Shown in pieces: positions 7,733 through 17,255 of a stretch of DNA of 35,643 nucleotides (the first letter of the stretch is position 1; every line of letters starts with the position of its first letter). Made by a program: the position numbers and the translations under genes. Source of the stretch: Asanoa sp040654855 (lineage in GTDB: Bacteria; Actinomycetota; Actinomycetes; Mycobacteriales; Micromonosporaceae); NCBI RefSeq assembly GCF_040654855.1, contig NZ_JBFAIU010000035.1, forward strand, positions 1-35,643, written 5' to 3'. Below the pieces are notes generated by a model. It was given only the letters and a program-made list of their open reading frames with translations, had not been told where the DNA came from and made no database searches.

Positions 7733-8503
7733 ATGCGCATCGGAGCTCACGTTGACTCGACCGACCCGTTGGCGGCCGCGGCAGCCCGCGAGGCCGACGC
7801 GGTGCAGTTCTTCCTCACCGACCCGCAGGGCTACAAGTCGCCCAAGCCACGGGCCGACGCCGAGGCGCTCAAGGCGTCCGAGGTCGACATCTACATCCAC
7901 GCGCCCTATCTGATCAATGTCGCGACGCTGAACAACAAGATCCGCATTCCGAGCCGCAAGCTGCTGCTGGCCCACGCGGCCGGCGCCGCCGACGTCGGCG
8001 CCAAGGCCGTGATCGTCCACGGCGGACACGTCGGCTCGGTCGACGAGCTGGCCACCGGCTTCGACAACTGGCGCAAGACCTTCGCGTACGCGCAGGACCA
8101 GGGCGGCTTCGCGACCCAGGTGCTGATCGAGAACACCGCCGGCGGCGACCACGCCTGCGCCCGCAAGCTCGACATGCTGGCCCGGCTGTGGGATGCGGTC
8201 GGCGACTACGAGGTCGGCTTCTGCCTGGACACCTGCCACGCCCACGCCGGCGGCGAAGACCTGCTCGGCCTGGTCGACCGGGTCAAGGCCATCACGGGCC
8301 GCATCGACCTGGTCCACTGCAACGACTCGAAGGACCCGTTCGACTCGGGCCGGGATCGACACGACAACCTAGGTTCCGGGATGATCGACCCCGAGCTGCT
8401 CATCGCGGTCGTACGCGCGGCCGGCGCACCCGTCATCGTGGAAACACCCGACGAGAGCGACGGCCAAGCGACCGACATCGCGTTTCTACGCGGCAAGGTG
8501 TGA
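7733..8503 (+). CDS. nfo: Deoxyribonuclease IV (AP endonuclease family 2)
   Basis: This enzyme cuts the DNA backbone 5' of abasic sites in base-excision repair, using a trinuclear zinc centre in a TIM barrel. The 256-residue product shows the metal-ligand motifs of the family: RIGAHV at the start, AVIVHGGHVGS, VLIENTAGG, GFCLDTCHAHAGG, VHCNDSKDPFDSGRDRHDNLGSG and VIVETPDES. It is slightly shorter than E. coli Nfo. I start it at ATG 7733, where the conserved RIGAHV begins; the upstream open frame has no homology-like sequence. No Shine-Dalgarno is present. It stands alone, divergent from the 6665-7546 gene. Confidence 0.93.
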   Translation: MRIGAHVDSTDPLAAAAAREADAVQFFLTDPQGYKSPKPRADAEALKASEVDIYIHAPYLINVATLNNKIRIPSRKLLLAHAAGAADVGAKAVIVHGGHVGSVDELATGFDNWRKTFAYAQDQGGFATQVLIENTAGGDHACARKLDMLARLWDAVGDYEVGFCLDTCHAHAGGEDLLGLVDRVKAITGRIDLVHCNDSKDPFDSGRDRHDNLGSGMIDPELLIAVVRAAGAPVIVETPDESDGQATDIAFLRGKV

Positions 8504-8723
8504 CGTTAGGCGCCACTAGGGGGTGTCTTTTGGGTCAGGGTCCCGCCCCGTCCCGGTCCAGGCAGCGTCCCGGCATGCCCGCAGGGCGTCCGGATGCCGC
8601 CGCCGTGTACCGATCGGGTCCGGCGCAATGCCATCCTGACGCACAGGACAGCCCCTGAACGGTGTCTCGGTGGGCGAGGGCCCGGCGAGACCCGGCCTCC
8701 GGTCGGTCGAGAGAAAGAGCGGC

Positions 8724-11700
8724 ATGAACTCGGAACAACCGCCGATGTCCGCACGACGTGCGGCACCCGGACCCGAGCCCACCCGCAGGCCCTCCATCGC
8801 CAGCGAGGAGGAGCCCGACGAGCCCTATGTGGCCGAATCGGGCGACCCCGCGCTGGACGTGGCACCGAGCAGAGCACCATCAGGGGGTGCCGCCGACGAA
8901 GTCGGTGGGGCTGCCAACGGCCACTCGCGCGAGCGGGCGGCCGACGACGAGAGCGGTGGTTCCGTCGACCCTGCGGCCGTCGTGGCCTCGGTCGGTGCTG
9001 ATCAAGACTCGGGCGTGGGTCCGGCTGACGACACAGCGGCGGTGGCCGGTCCGGCGCAGGACTCCGCGACCGCGGGCGACCGCGGAGCGGCGCATGGCGA
9101 AAGCATCGCCGCCCAAGGCGTGACCAGCGCAGGCGTTGGCGCCGGAGGAACGATTGCCGCGGCTCATCCCGCCGAAGGCACCCCGCGCGCAAGCGTGGAA
9201 GGGGTTAGCGCGAAAGGCGCGACCGCCCCAGGCGTTGCCGCCCCAGGCACTAGCGCTGCTGGTCAAGCCGCCGCGGATGCGGCGCGCGAAAGCACGGCAG
9301 GCGCAACCGCCGCGGGCGTTGGCGCACGAGGCGGTGCCGCAGGAGACACCACCGCCACAGGCCAAGCCACCGCGGATGCGGCGCGCGAAGGCGCGGCCGG
9401 CGCGACTGCCGCGGGCGTTGCCGCGCCAGGCGGTGCCTCCGGAGGCACTACCACCGCAGGCCTAGGCGCCGCGGATGCGGCGGGCGAAAGCGCGGCAGGC
9501 GCAACCGTCGCAGGCACAGCCGCTGCTGCGGCGGCGGTTGGCGGAGCCGCGGCGGCCGGCAGCCGGTCCCGGCGCGCGTCGCGGAAGCAGGCGACCGACG
9601 CAACGCCGCCCGGAGACGCGGGGGAGGCGTCTGCCACGGCGGACCAAGCGCACGGCGGCGCGGGCAGCGGTGCGCTGGGCGCGGCCGAGGAGACGCAGCC
9701 CGGTTCAGGCGTAGCGGTGAACGCCGCCAAGGCTGGCGCGCCCAAGGCGCGGAGTCGGGCACGCCGTGGCGATTCCATTTCCCGCGCGGCGGCTCGGGAT
9801 GGCGATGAGGATCTGGTCGCCGCGGGTGGGATTGGCGCGGCCACAAGCAGCAACGCAGCAGCTCAAGCGGACGAGAGCACTAGCCCGCTCGTCGACTCGG
9901 GCGCGGCTACAGCGCAACGCGGCGGACCGGCCGACACCGCCGGCGGTTCGGCCGAGCCGCGTGAGCAGCAGGCGAATCTTTCGGTGGCTGCTCCGCAGCA
10001 ACGCAGTAGGGATGTCGAGGGCGACACCGCCGCGACTCCGGACGGCGCACCGGCAGCCGCCACGCCGGTGACGGCGTCTGGTGAGGCCGCTACCGATACA
10101 CCCGCCGCGGCAGGGGCGGCCGATGGCCAAGCTGGCGCGGCGGTTGACGGTGGCGCCCAAGCCACGCCGGTCAAGGCGAAGGCCCGTCGGCGTTGGTGGT
10201 CTTTCCGGCGGTCGGCCGCGGCCGACTCCGCTGCCGTCGGTGCGACGGCCGCCCAGGCCGCAAGTCAGCGCGTCAGCGACGCGGCCGGTGAAGATGGGGG
10301 CGGTCGCCACGCGGCCAAGCCCGAAGTAGACGCCACGGGTCAGGACGCCGAGTGGCGCGGCCGGCACGCCGCCGACGATCCGGCCGAAGCTGGCGCGGGC
10401 GCCGCAGCAGAAGCCGATGGTGAGGCCGCGGCTGGCGCTGCTTCAGCCGAGTTGGCGGGCGTCACCGCTGGCAGCCAGAAGGGCGACCTCGCCAAACCCA
10501 GTACCGCGGCGTCGACCGAGAAGACTCAGGCTGACGCGGGCGATGCGGCGAGCACGACCGCGGCCTCAGCCGACAAGGCAGTCGGCACCGATGAAGGCGA
10601 GCTCGACAAGGCTGACGCGAAGACGGCGGGCGCGGACCGCGCTGATGCGTCGGCCGACTCCAACGTCGCCGGCGACGGTGAGGGCCAGACGGAGAAGGCC
10701 GGCGCGGCCGTGGGCACCGCAGTCGCCGAGAAGGACGACACCAAGGACGGCGACGGGGACAAGGAGCCCGATCTGTGGGCCGAGTTCGCCGGTCGGACGG
10801 AGCCGCCGCCGAACGTTGCCGTGCGGGTTGGGCGGCGGGTTGGGCGGTTCATTCGTCACGAGTGGACGCTGGCCGCGCTGGTCTCCATCGGCGCCGCGGT
10901 GGTGATGACGTGGCCGACGTTGCGCTACCCGCGGCACACGATCGCGCAGGACGTCTGGGACCCGACCCTGCAAGCCTGGCAGATGGCCTGGTCCGGGCAC
11001 AGCCTGCTGACCGACCCCGGCCGGATCTGGCACTCCAACGCGTTCTTCCCGGAGCTGTGGAGCTTCGCCTTCTCGGACTCGCTGCTCGGCTACGCACCCC
11101 TCGGCATGATCGGTGAGGGGCCCGTCGCGGCGGTCGTGCGGTACAACATCGTGTTCGTGCTCGCGCACGCGCTCGCCGTGTTCGGGGCCTACGTGCTCGT
11201 GCGGCAGCTCGGCGGCGGGCGCACCGGCAGCGCGGTCGCGGCGGCCGGCTACACGTTCGCGCCCTGGCTGCTCGCCCAGGCCGGGCACCTGCACATCATC
11301 TCCAACGGCGGCATCCCGCTCGCGCTTGCGATGCTGGCGCGCGGGCACGGCTACTCGTTCCGGCGCGGCTACCGGCCCGAACGCCGGCATGCCGGTTGGG
11401 CGTTGGTCGGGTGGTTGGTCGCCGCGTGGCAGCTCAGCCTCGGGTTCGGCATCGGGCTCGTCTTCGCGTACGTGCTGGCCCTGCTATGCGTCGGTGCGAT
11501 CGTCGCGTGGCGGATCCAGCGCATCTGGGTCTGGGCCGTGCGCCGGCCGTTCGGGCGCAAGCTCTTCTTCGCCGACCTCGGTGGTGCGGCGGTCTTCGCG
11601 GCCATCGGCGGCTTGCTCTCCATCCCCTACTTCGAGGTCGCCGCGGACCACCCGAACGCCAGGCGCGGGATCGAGGAGATCGACCTCTACTCGCCGCCGC

Positions 11701-12545
11701 TGCGGGGTTTCTTCACCGCGCCGCCCGAGTCCTGGTTGTGGGGTGGGCTGCACGAGCCGCTACGCGACTCCCTCGCCTGGCCGCCCGAAATGACGCTCTT
11801 GCCGGGCTTCACGCTGATCGGTCTCGCCCTGGCCGGCCTGTTCTTCAGCATCTGGACCATCCGTCAGCGCGTGCTGCTCCTGCTCGGCATCGCCGTCACG
11901 ACGGTCCTCGCGATGGGCAGTGAGTTCCTGGACGGCCGCTACACCTACCTACCCCTGCTCGAGCACGCACCCGGCTGGGACGGCATCCGTACGCCCGGCC
12001 GACTGATGCTCTGGATCACGCTCATGCTCGGCATCCTGGCCGCCGGCGCGGTGTGCGCGTTCGTCGAGCGGGTCAAGGACATCTCCGCCAACCGGATCCC
12101 GCCGTGGCCCAGCCCATGGCTGCGCCTGGCTACGCTGATCCCGCTGGCGCTGGTCATGGTCGAGGGCATCAACACCACTCCGCACCCGATCGTCCCGGCC
12201 CAGCCCGCCGCGATGCGTACCGTCGAAGGTCCGCTCCTGGTGTTGCCCAGCGACCAGTTGCACGACGAGAACGTGATGCTCTGGTCGACGACGAAGTTCC
12301 AGGACATCGTCAACGGCGGCAGCGGCTTCGTGCCGCAGAAGCTCGACGAGGTTCGTCAGGCCACCGCGACGTTCCCGGACCAGGCGAGCATCAACTACCT
12401 GCGCCAGCTCGGCGTGCGCAACGTGATCGTGGTCCGCGACCAGATCCAGTCTGGCTCCCCGCTGCAGACCGCCATCGACCTGCCGGTCGACTCGCTGGGC
12501 ATCACCCGCCAGGACGTCGGCCAAGCGGTGGTCTACGGACTCTGA
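8724..12545 (+). CDS. Ala-rich disordered region fused to a GT-C-like polytopic membrane protein
   Basis: The 1273-residue product has two unlike halves. Residues 1-705 are low-complexity Ala/Gly/Asp/Thr-rich and probably disordered, with 33-residue tandem repeats (residues 180-270) and three short basic islands: GSRSRRASRK, PKARSRARRG and KARRRWWSFRR. Residues 716-1155 contain about ten hydrophobic segments. The first loop carries AQDVWDPTLQAWQMAW, the acidic position typical of GT-C lipid-linked-sugar glycosyltransferases. A soluble tail follows (LLVLPSDQ, INYLRQLGVRNVIVV), as in membrane glycosyltransferase and YfhO-like proteins. The start is ATG 8724, behind a purine-rich GAGAGAAAGAG; a GTG at 8670 has no ribosome site. 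Sugar donor and acceptor are unknown. The 220 nt before it show nothing recognisable. Confidence 0.8.
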   Translation: MNSEQPPMSARRAAPGPEPTRRPSIASEEEPDEPYVAESGDPALDVAPSRAPSGGAADEVGGAANGHSRERAADDESGGSVDPAAVVASVGADQDSGVGPADDTAAVAGPAQDSATAGDRGAAHGESIAAQGVTSAGVGAGGTIAAAHPAEGTPRASVEGVSAKGATAPGVAAPGTSAAGQAAADAARESTAGATAAGVGARGGAAGDTTATGQATADAAREGAAGATAAGVAAPGGASGGTTTAGLGAADAAGESAAGATVAGTAAAAAAVGGAAAAGSRSRRASRKQATDATPPGDAGEASATADQAHGGAGSGALGAAEETQPGSGVAVNAAKAGAPKARSRARRGDSISRAAARDGDEDLVAAGGIGAATSSNAAAQADESTSPLVDSGAATAQRGGPADTAGGSAEPREQQANLSVAAPQQRSRDVEGDTAATPDGAPAAATPVTASGEAATDTPAAAGAADGQAGAAVDGGAQATPVKAKARRRWWSFRRSAAADSAAVGATAAQAASQRVSDAAGEDGGGRHAAKPEVDATGQDAEWRGRHAADDPAEAGAGAAAEADGEAAAGAASAELAGVTAGSQKGDLAKPSTAASTEKTQADAGDAASTTAASADKAVGTDEGELDKADAKTAGADRADASADSNVAGDGEGQTEKAGAAVGTAVAEKDDTKDGDGDKEPDLWAEFAGRTEPPPNVAVRVGRRVGRFIRHEWTLAALVSIGAAVVMTWPTLRYPRHTIAQDVWDPTLQAWQMAWSGHSLLTDPGRIWHSNAFFPELWSFAFSDSLLGYAPLGMIGEGPVAAVVRYNIVFVLAHALAVFGAYVLVRQLGGGRTGSAVAAAGYTFAPWLLAQAGHLHIISNGGIPLALAMLARGHGYSFRRGYRPERRHAGWALVGWLVAAWQLSLGFGIGLVFAYVLALLCVGAIVAWRIQRIWVWAVRRPFGRKLFFADLGGAAVFAAIGGLLSIPYFEVAADHPNARRGIEEIDLYSPPLRGFFTAPPESWLWGGLHEPLRDSLAWPPEMTLLPGFTLIGLALAGLFFSIWTIRQRVLLLLGIAVTTVLAMGSEFLDGRYTYLPLLEHAPGWDGIRTPGRLMLWITLMLGILAAGAVCAFVERVKDISANRIPPWPSPWLRLATLIPLALVMVEGINTTPHPIVPAQPAAMRTVEGPLLVLPSDQLHDENVMLWSTTKFQDIVNGGSGFVPQKLDEVRQATATFPDQASINYLRQLGVRNVIVVRDQIQSGSPLQTAIDLPVDSLGITRQDVGQAVVYGL
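9261..9533 (+). repeat. 99-bp in-frame tandem repeat, about 2.7 copies
   Basis: Units begin at 9261, 9360 and 9459. Each encodes 33 residues starting GQAAADAARE, with a central AGATAAGV. The third copy is incomplete and runs into an Ala run. They fall in the disordered half of the 8724-12545 product. Confidence 0.88.
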
Positions 12546-12558
12546 CCCGCCCGGGCAA

Positions 12559-12707
12559 GGGCTCGGGCACGGGCCGGGCTCGGGCACGGGCCGGGCTGGG
12601 CTCCGGGCAAGGCCCAGGCTCCGGGGAGGGCCCAGGCCTCCGGCAAGGGCCAGGCGCCCGGGCAAGGGCCAGGCACCCGGGCAAGGGCCAGGCACCCGGG
12701 CAGGGCC
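12559..12707. repeat. Short GC-rich tandem repeats between convergent genes
   Basis: Two exact 17-bp copies of GGGCTCGGGCACGGGCC lie at 12559-12575 and 12576-12592. A 19-bp unit, GGCAAGGGCCAGGCACCCG, is repeated at 12642, 12661 and 12680 with part of a fourth. The 244-nt gap between the 8724-12545 gene and the convergent GT87 gene is almost all such sequence. No gene is seen in it. Confidence 0.88.
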
Positions 12708-12789
12708 GGGCTCCAGCATGGGCCGGGCTCGCCGGCAGGGGCTCCCGGCAGGGCGGCAGCGCGAACCCGCTGCCGCCCGCCACGAGTGG

Positions 12790-14241
12790 TCAGGCCCGCA
12801 CGGGCACCGGGTCGGGCAGCAGTTCGCGGGGCTCCGGATCAGGCGCACCGTCGAAGTCGCCGCCGTCCGGGTCGTCCGCGTAGGTTGCGCGGACCGGGTC
12901 GAGCTCCGGCCGCAGGATGTCGCGGACCACGAAGTAGCACATCGCCACCACGCCGGCCAGGCGCAGCGTCGCGGCCAGGACGAACACGCCCTCCGGGAAG
13001 ACCTGCTTGCCCGAGGCGCCGAGCAGCTCACCGTAGAAGGCCAGGAAGTACGCGACCTCCGCGAGCTGCCAGGCCAGGAACGCACCCCAGCGTGGGCGGG
13101 CGAGCACGGCCAGCGGGAGCAGCCACAGCACGTACTGCTGCGACCAGACCTTGCTGAAGATCAGGAACGCCGCGACGACCAGGAAGGCAAGCGACGCCAG
13201 GCGGGGCCGGCGCGGCGCGTAGACGCCCAGCGCGGCGATGGCGAGGCAGGCGAGGCCGAACAGGAGGTACGTCAGTAGGTTGAGCGTCGAGACGTGGTCG
13301 CTCAGCCACTGGAACGGGCCCCCCGAGTTCGGGGACCACTTGTTGTCCAGGTAGCGGCCGATGTACCAGAACGTGCCCCAGTCGATCGGCCGGGTGCTGT
13401 TGAGGTCGAAGAAGCGCTTCCAGCTGTCGGTCCACGCGATCGCGACCGGGATGTTGACGATCAGCACCGTGACGACGCTGGTGAGGAGCGTGATCACGGC
13501 GGCTCGCCAGCGTTTGGTGCGGAACGCGAGCACCAGGATCGGTCCGAGGATGAACAGCGGCCAGAGCTTCGCCGCGCAGCCGAGGCCGAGCAGGAAGCCG
13601 GCCGCGATCGGTCTGTGTCGGGCCCAGGCGAGCATGCCGAAGACCGCGAGCCCGATCGCCAGCAGGTCCCAGTTGACGGTCGCGGTCACCAGCAGCGCGG
13701 GGGACAGGGCGAACATCGCCGCGTCCCATGGTCGGCGCTTCCGCAGGGCCAGCAGCGCACCGACCGCACCGACCGCGATCGCGCCGAGCACCAGGGCGTT
13801 GAGGTTGTAGAACCACTGGCCCTGGTTGACGCCCGGGCTGTCCTTGCCGAGCTCGTGCACAGGCAGGCCGAGTGCGCCCATGAACGCGCCGGTCAGCACC
13901 GGGTACTCGACCGGATGGTCGGCGTAGGGAACCTTGCCCTGGTCGAGGCCCTCCGCGTAGTAGAGCGCGAGGACGTCCGTGTAGCAGAACCGGGTGTACT
14001 GCCGGTGGTCCTGCCACGCTCCGTCCTGACACGGTGACTTCTGCACCCAGTGCAGCGCCAGGGTCAGGCAGACCAGGGCCAGCACGATGCGGGAGGCGGT
14101 CCAGAAGCCGCCGCCCGAACGCGCGCCGCCCGCCCGGTCGACGGCGTGCTCGCCAACGGGCCCACCGATCACCTCGGAGAGGCCGCGGACGAACCCGTCG
14201 GAACGCGACGGCTGGTCGACCGGTCCGGCGTCGTCGCGCAT
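12790..14241 (-). CDS. GT87-family polyprenyl-phosphate-sugar glycosyltransferase
   Basis: Members of this GT-C family (DUF2029, including mycobacterial PimE and related mannosyltransferases) move a sugar from a polyprenyl-phosphate carrier onto lipids or glycans at the outer membrane face. The product has about ten hydrophobic segments. Family features include the first-loop motif DVLALYYAEGLDQGKVPYAD-HPVEYP, NWDLLAIGLAVFGM, LGLGCAAKLWPLF and KVWSQQYVLWLLPL. The C-terminal tail is acidic and Pro-rich. The frame is open to GTG 14328, but I place the start at ATG 14241 (MRDDAG) because the upstream codons run close to the ponA terminator hairpin. No clear Shine-Dalgarno supports either, so the start is uncertain. 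An equivalent gene lies between ponA and rpsF in Streptomyces and mycobacteria. Confidence 0.88.
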   Translation of the reverse strand: MRDDAGPVDQPSRSDGFVRGLSEVIGGPVGEHAVDRAGGARSGGGFWTASRIVLALVCLTLALHWVQKSPCQDGAWQDHRQYTRFCYTDVLALYYAEGLDQGKVPYADHPVEYPVLTGAFMGALGLPVHELGKDSPGVNQGQWFYNLNALVLGAIAVGAVGALLALRKRRPWDAAMFALSPALLVTATVNWDLLAIGLAVFGMLAWARHRPIAAGFLLGLGCAAKLWPLFILGPILVLAFRTKRWRAAVITLLTSVVTVLIVNIPVAIAWTDSWKRFFDLNSTRPIDWGTFWYIGRYLDNKWSPNSGGPFQWLSDHVSTLNLLTYLLFGLACLAIAALGVYAPRRPRLASLAFLVVAAFLIFSKVWSQQYVLWLLPLAVLARPRWGAFLAWQLAEVAYFLAFYGELLGASGKQVFPEGVFVLAATLRLAGVVAMCYFVVRDILRPELDPVRATYADDPDGGDFDGAPDPEPRELLPDPVPVRA

Positions 14242-14342
14242 CAGGTTTGCACCCACGAAGACGCATCTTTCCGCATGCCGCCCGGTGTGCCCCATCCGGA
14301 GCGCCGATTTTGTCGGATCGGGTGGCACGCGGATACCAAACC

Positions 14343-14404
14343 GGAGCCCGAGCGGGCCGTCCCCGCGGCGGCGATCCGCCGAGGGACCGGGCCGCTCAGG
14401 CTCC
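14343..14404 (-). terminator. Long imperfect hairpin after ponA
   Basis: Two arms of 29 nt fold around a 4-nt CGAT loop with about 24 pairs and a few mismatches or bulges (GGAGCC...GGCTCC at the base, GGCGG/CCGCC at the top). It begins 17 nt past the ponA stop. No U-tract follows. It probably terminates ponA before the GT87 gene. Confidence 0.7.
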
Positions 14405-14421
14405 GGGTCGAGACCAATCCG

Positions 14422-17142
14422 CTAATTGTTTGGTGGTGGTAAGACGGTGTCCGGATTCTGCTGGATAATCCCAGTGTTGTTGCGGCCGGGACCACCGTTG
14501 CCGTTGCCGCCGCCGCCGTTGTTCCCGCCGTTGCCACCCGCGTTGCCGCCGGGGAAGCCGGGGAGGTTGCAGTCCTCACCCGGGAAGCAGAGCGGCTGCT
14601 CCTGCTGCTTGGTGCCGTTGCCCGCGTCCGCGTCGCCGATGTGCGTGCCCGGCGGGAACTTCTGGACGTCGCTGTCTCCGAGGGCGGCGTTCATGAACCG
14701 TGCCCAGATGTCCTTCGGCAGGCTGGCGCCCTGGATCTTGTCGCCGTTCTTGTCCCGGATCGCCTCTTCCTTGCCCTTGTTGCCGACCCAGATGGCGGTG
14801 GCGAGGCTCGGCGTGGCGCCGAGCATCCAGGCGTGCGCGTTGTCCGAGCTCTTCTCGTTGAGCTCCCAGGTGCCGGTCTTGCCGGTCGCCGGCCGGTTGT
14901 GGTCGAGCCCGCCGGAGATCTCCTGCAGCACGTCGTTGACGTCGTCGGCGACCGCTGGGCGGATGGTCTGCGTGGGGTTCAGCTTCTCGCCGCCGACCTT
15001 CTTCCACACGCCCTCGGAGTTCTTCTGCTCGACCGAGATCACGAAGTGCGCCTTGTTGTACATGCCGCGGTTGGCGAGCGTCGCCAGGCCGTTGGCATGG
15101 TCGAGCACGGTGATCGGGTATGCGCCGTAGCCGACGACGTAGTAGAACGGGTCGCTCCTACCGATCTTGGTGCTCCTGCTGTTCAGGTCGTACGGCTTGA
15201 CCGGGTTGTTCGTCCACATCGTGGTGACGCCGGCTCGGCGGGCCATGTCGATCACCTTGTCAGCGCCGATCTTGTCGGCGATGTGGTAGAAGGGCACGTT
15301 GTACGACTTGACGGTCGACTCGCGCAGGGTGCAACTCTTCGCGCACGCGGGCTTGCGGCCCGCGTTGATGACCTTGATCTCGGTGTTGGGCACCTGGTAG
15401 TCGGTCGCGTCCCACCTGGAGTCGAGCGAGATGTTGTCGTTGAGCGCGGCCGCCAGCGTGTAGATCTTGAACGACGAACCGGGCGCGTGCCCGCCGGTGA
15501 GCGCACCGCCCTCGATGTTCTTGCCGGCGAAGTCGTGACCCGTGCCGTTGTCACCGCCGAAGTAGGCGAGCACCCGGCCCGTCTTCGGATCGACCGCGAC
15601 GCCCGCCGCCATCAGGTTCTTGGGCTGGCCATAGAGCTCCGAGCCCTTGAGCTTGCGCCAGATGGCGGCTTCCATGGCTGTCTGCATCTTGTTGTTGATG
15701 GTGGTCCTGATCTTGAAGCCACCATCCTTGATCAGTTGCGCGCAGTTCTCTGCGTCGCAGCCCGGGATGCCCATCTTGATCATCTCGTCGCGGACGTAGT
15801 TGATCACGTTGCCCAGCGGGGTGTTGACGCCGCAGTCGGTGAAGCAGGCACCTTCCTTGGGCAGCGGCTGGACCTTGGGATATTCCGTCGGCTTCTGGTT
15901 GGCGGGAAGCCACGTCTTCTCCACCATGCCTTCGAGGACGTAGCCCCACCGCTCCTTCGCCGCCTCGGGGTTGTAGCCCGGGTCGTAGCCCTTGTGGCTC
16001 GGCGACGGCTGCGGCTGCTTGATCACGGCGGCCAGCACCGCGCCCTCGGCCGGCGTCAGCTTGCTCACCGTCTTCTTGAAGTACGCGTACGCCGCGGCCT
16101 CGATGCCGTATGCACCCCGACCGAAGTAGATCGTGTTGAGGTACATCTCCATGATCTGGTCTTTGCCGTACTCGTCGTTGAGCTTCGACGCCATGACCGC
16201 CTCGCGCACCTTACGGGCGTAGGTCGCGCCCTCCAGGCCGTCGATGGCGTTACGCGCGTACTGCTGCGTGATCGTCGAGGCGCCCTGCCGCTCGCCGCCG
16301 GTGAAGTTGTTCCACGCGGCGCGCGCGATGCCGACGTAGTCGACACCGTCGTGCTCGTAGAACTTGCGGTCCTCGGCCGACGCCACCGCGTGCTGCACGT
16401 ACAGCGGGATCTGTTTGATCGAGACGAACGTGCGGTTGACCTCGCCCAGCTTCGCGATCTGGGTCTTGCCGTCGGCGGCGTAGATCGTGCTCGCCAGCGG
16501 CAAGTTGATCTTCTCTGGCACGACGACGTTGGTGGTGTAGTACGTGCCGCCCACCAGACCGGCGCCGGCCAGGATGACCAGCACCGCGAAGCCCGCGATG
16601 GCCCAGTTGATCATCTTGCGGCGGCGGCTGACCGGCCGCTTGCCGCGACCCCGCCCGCCGGGAGAGCCCGGACCCCCGGGGCCACCCGGACCGCCGGGAC
16701 CGGTGCCGCCGGGCCCACCCGGGCCGGACACCGAGGCGCGGCCGACCCGCGCCCGGCCACCGACCGACGCGCTGCCGACCGACGCGCTGCCGACCGAGGC
16801 GCTGCCGACGGAGGCACTGCCCACCGAGGCGCGACCCGCGGACGACGCACCCGGCACCGAGGCGGAGGCGCGACCGACGGTCGCCCGACCCCCCGACGTC
16901 GGTGGCACGGCGGCCGAACCGGCCGGGGAGGACGGGACGGAGGCCGAGGCGCGCGGAACCGACGCCCGCCCGCCCGAGGCCGAGCCACGGGCCGCGGGGG
17001 TCTGCCCTCCGCCGGACCAGCCGCCCAGACCGTCGCCACTCTGCCAGTGGCCGTCGTCGCCTGACCCTCGTCCGCTGTTACCACTGTTGCCCGTGGGACG
17101 GGCGTGGCCGCGCGCAGAACTGGAGTCGTCGTACGGGTTCAT
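14422..17142 (-). CDS. ponA: Class A penicillin-binding protein (transglycosylase/transpeptidase)
   Basis: This bifunctional enzyme polymerises lipid II and crosslinks peptidoglycan at the outer membrane face. The 906-residue product has four parts. Residues 1-175 are a cytoplasmic Ser/Gly/Pro-rich tail with short repeats. A membrane helix lies at about 178-203. The GT51 domain has catalytic E257 in SAEDRKFYEHDGVD and also GASTITQQYARN. The transpeptidase domain has S556-x-x-K559 (SSFK), S613-Y-N615 and K755-T-G757. The C-terminus is a Gly/Asn-rich tail. All catalytic motifs are intact. The ATG at 17140-17142 has a weak AGGGTG upstream. The N-terminal tail is long for the family and resembles the phosphorylatable cytoplasmic tails of other actinobacterial PBPs. 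Its promoter was not identified in the 113 nt between the preceding terminator and the start. Confidence 0.96.
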   Translation of the reverse strand: MNPYDDSSSARGHARPTGNSGNSGRGSGDDGHWQSGDGLGGWSGGGQTPAARGSASGGRASVPRASASVPSSPAGSAAVPPTSGGRATVGRASASVPGASSAGRASVGSASVGSASVGSASVGSASVGGRARVGRASVSGPGGPGGTGPGGPGGPGGPGSPGGRGRGKRPVSRRRKMINWAIAGFAVLVILAGAGLVGGTYYTTNVVVPEKINLPLASTIYAADGKTQIAKLGEVNRTFVSIKQIPLYVQHAVASAEDRKFYEHDGVDYVGIARAAWNNFTGGERQGASTITQQYARNAIDGLEGATYARKVREAVMASKLNDEYGKDQIMEMYLNTIYFGRGAYGIEAAAYAYFKKTVSKLTPAEGAVLAAVIKQPQPSPSHKGYDPGYNPEAAKERWGYVLEGMVEKTWLPANQKPTEYPKVQPLPKEGACFTDCGVNTPLGNVINYVRDEMIKMGIPGCDAENCAQLIKDGGFKIRTTINNKMQTAMEAAIWRKLKGSELYGQPKNLMAAGVAVDPKTGRVLAYFGGDNGTGHDFAGKNIEGGALTGGHAPGSSFKIYTLAAALNDNISLDSRWDATDYQVPNTEIKVINAGRKPACAKSCTLRESTVKSYNVPFYHIADKIGADKVIDMARRAGVTTMWTNNPVKPYDLNSRSTKIGRSDPFYYVVGYGAYPITVLDHANGLATLANRGMYNKAHFVISVEQKNSEGVWKKVGGEKLNPTQTIRPAVADDVNDVLQEISGGLDHNRPATGKTGTWELNEKSSDNAHAWMLGATPSLATAIWVGNKGKEEAIRDKNGDKIQGASLPKDIWARFMNAALGDSDVQKFPPGTHIGDADAGNGTKQQEQPLCFPGEDCNLPGFPGGNAGGNGGNNGGGGNGNGGPGRNNTGIIQQNPDTVLPPPNN
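16760..16834 (-). repeat. Five 15-bp in-frame repeats in ponA
   Basis: Units of the form CCGACCGACGCGCTG start at 16760, 16775, 16790, 16805 and 16820; the fifth is diverged. On the coding strand they give repeats of SASVG in the cytoplasmic tail (residues about 103-128). Copy number could vary by slippage. Confidence 0.88.
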
Positions 17143-17255
17143 TCGTCACACCCTGCCGGTCGCGGTGGTGCGCGTCCGCGCTGCCACCGGGTTGCCGTGA
17201 GTTGGACCACGTCGTGCGGTCATCCGGTTCGGTCGGTCCGCCACCGACATATCTG

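Noticed and set aside
12559..12707. Possible CRISPR or attachment site
   Set aside because: Short head-to-tail tandem units without unique spacers, and no integrase or tRNA nearby.
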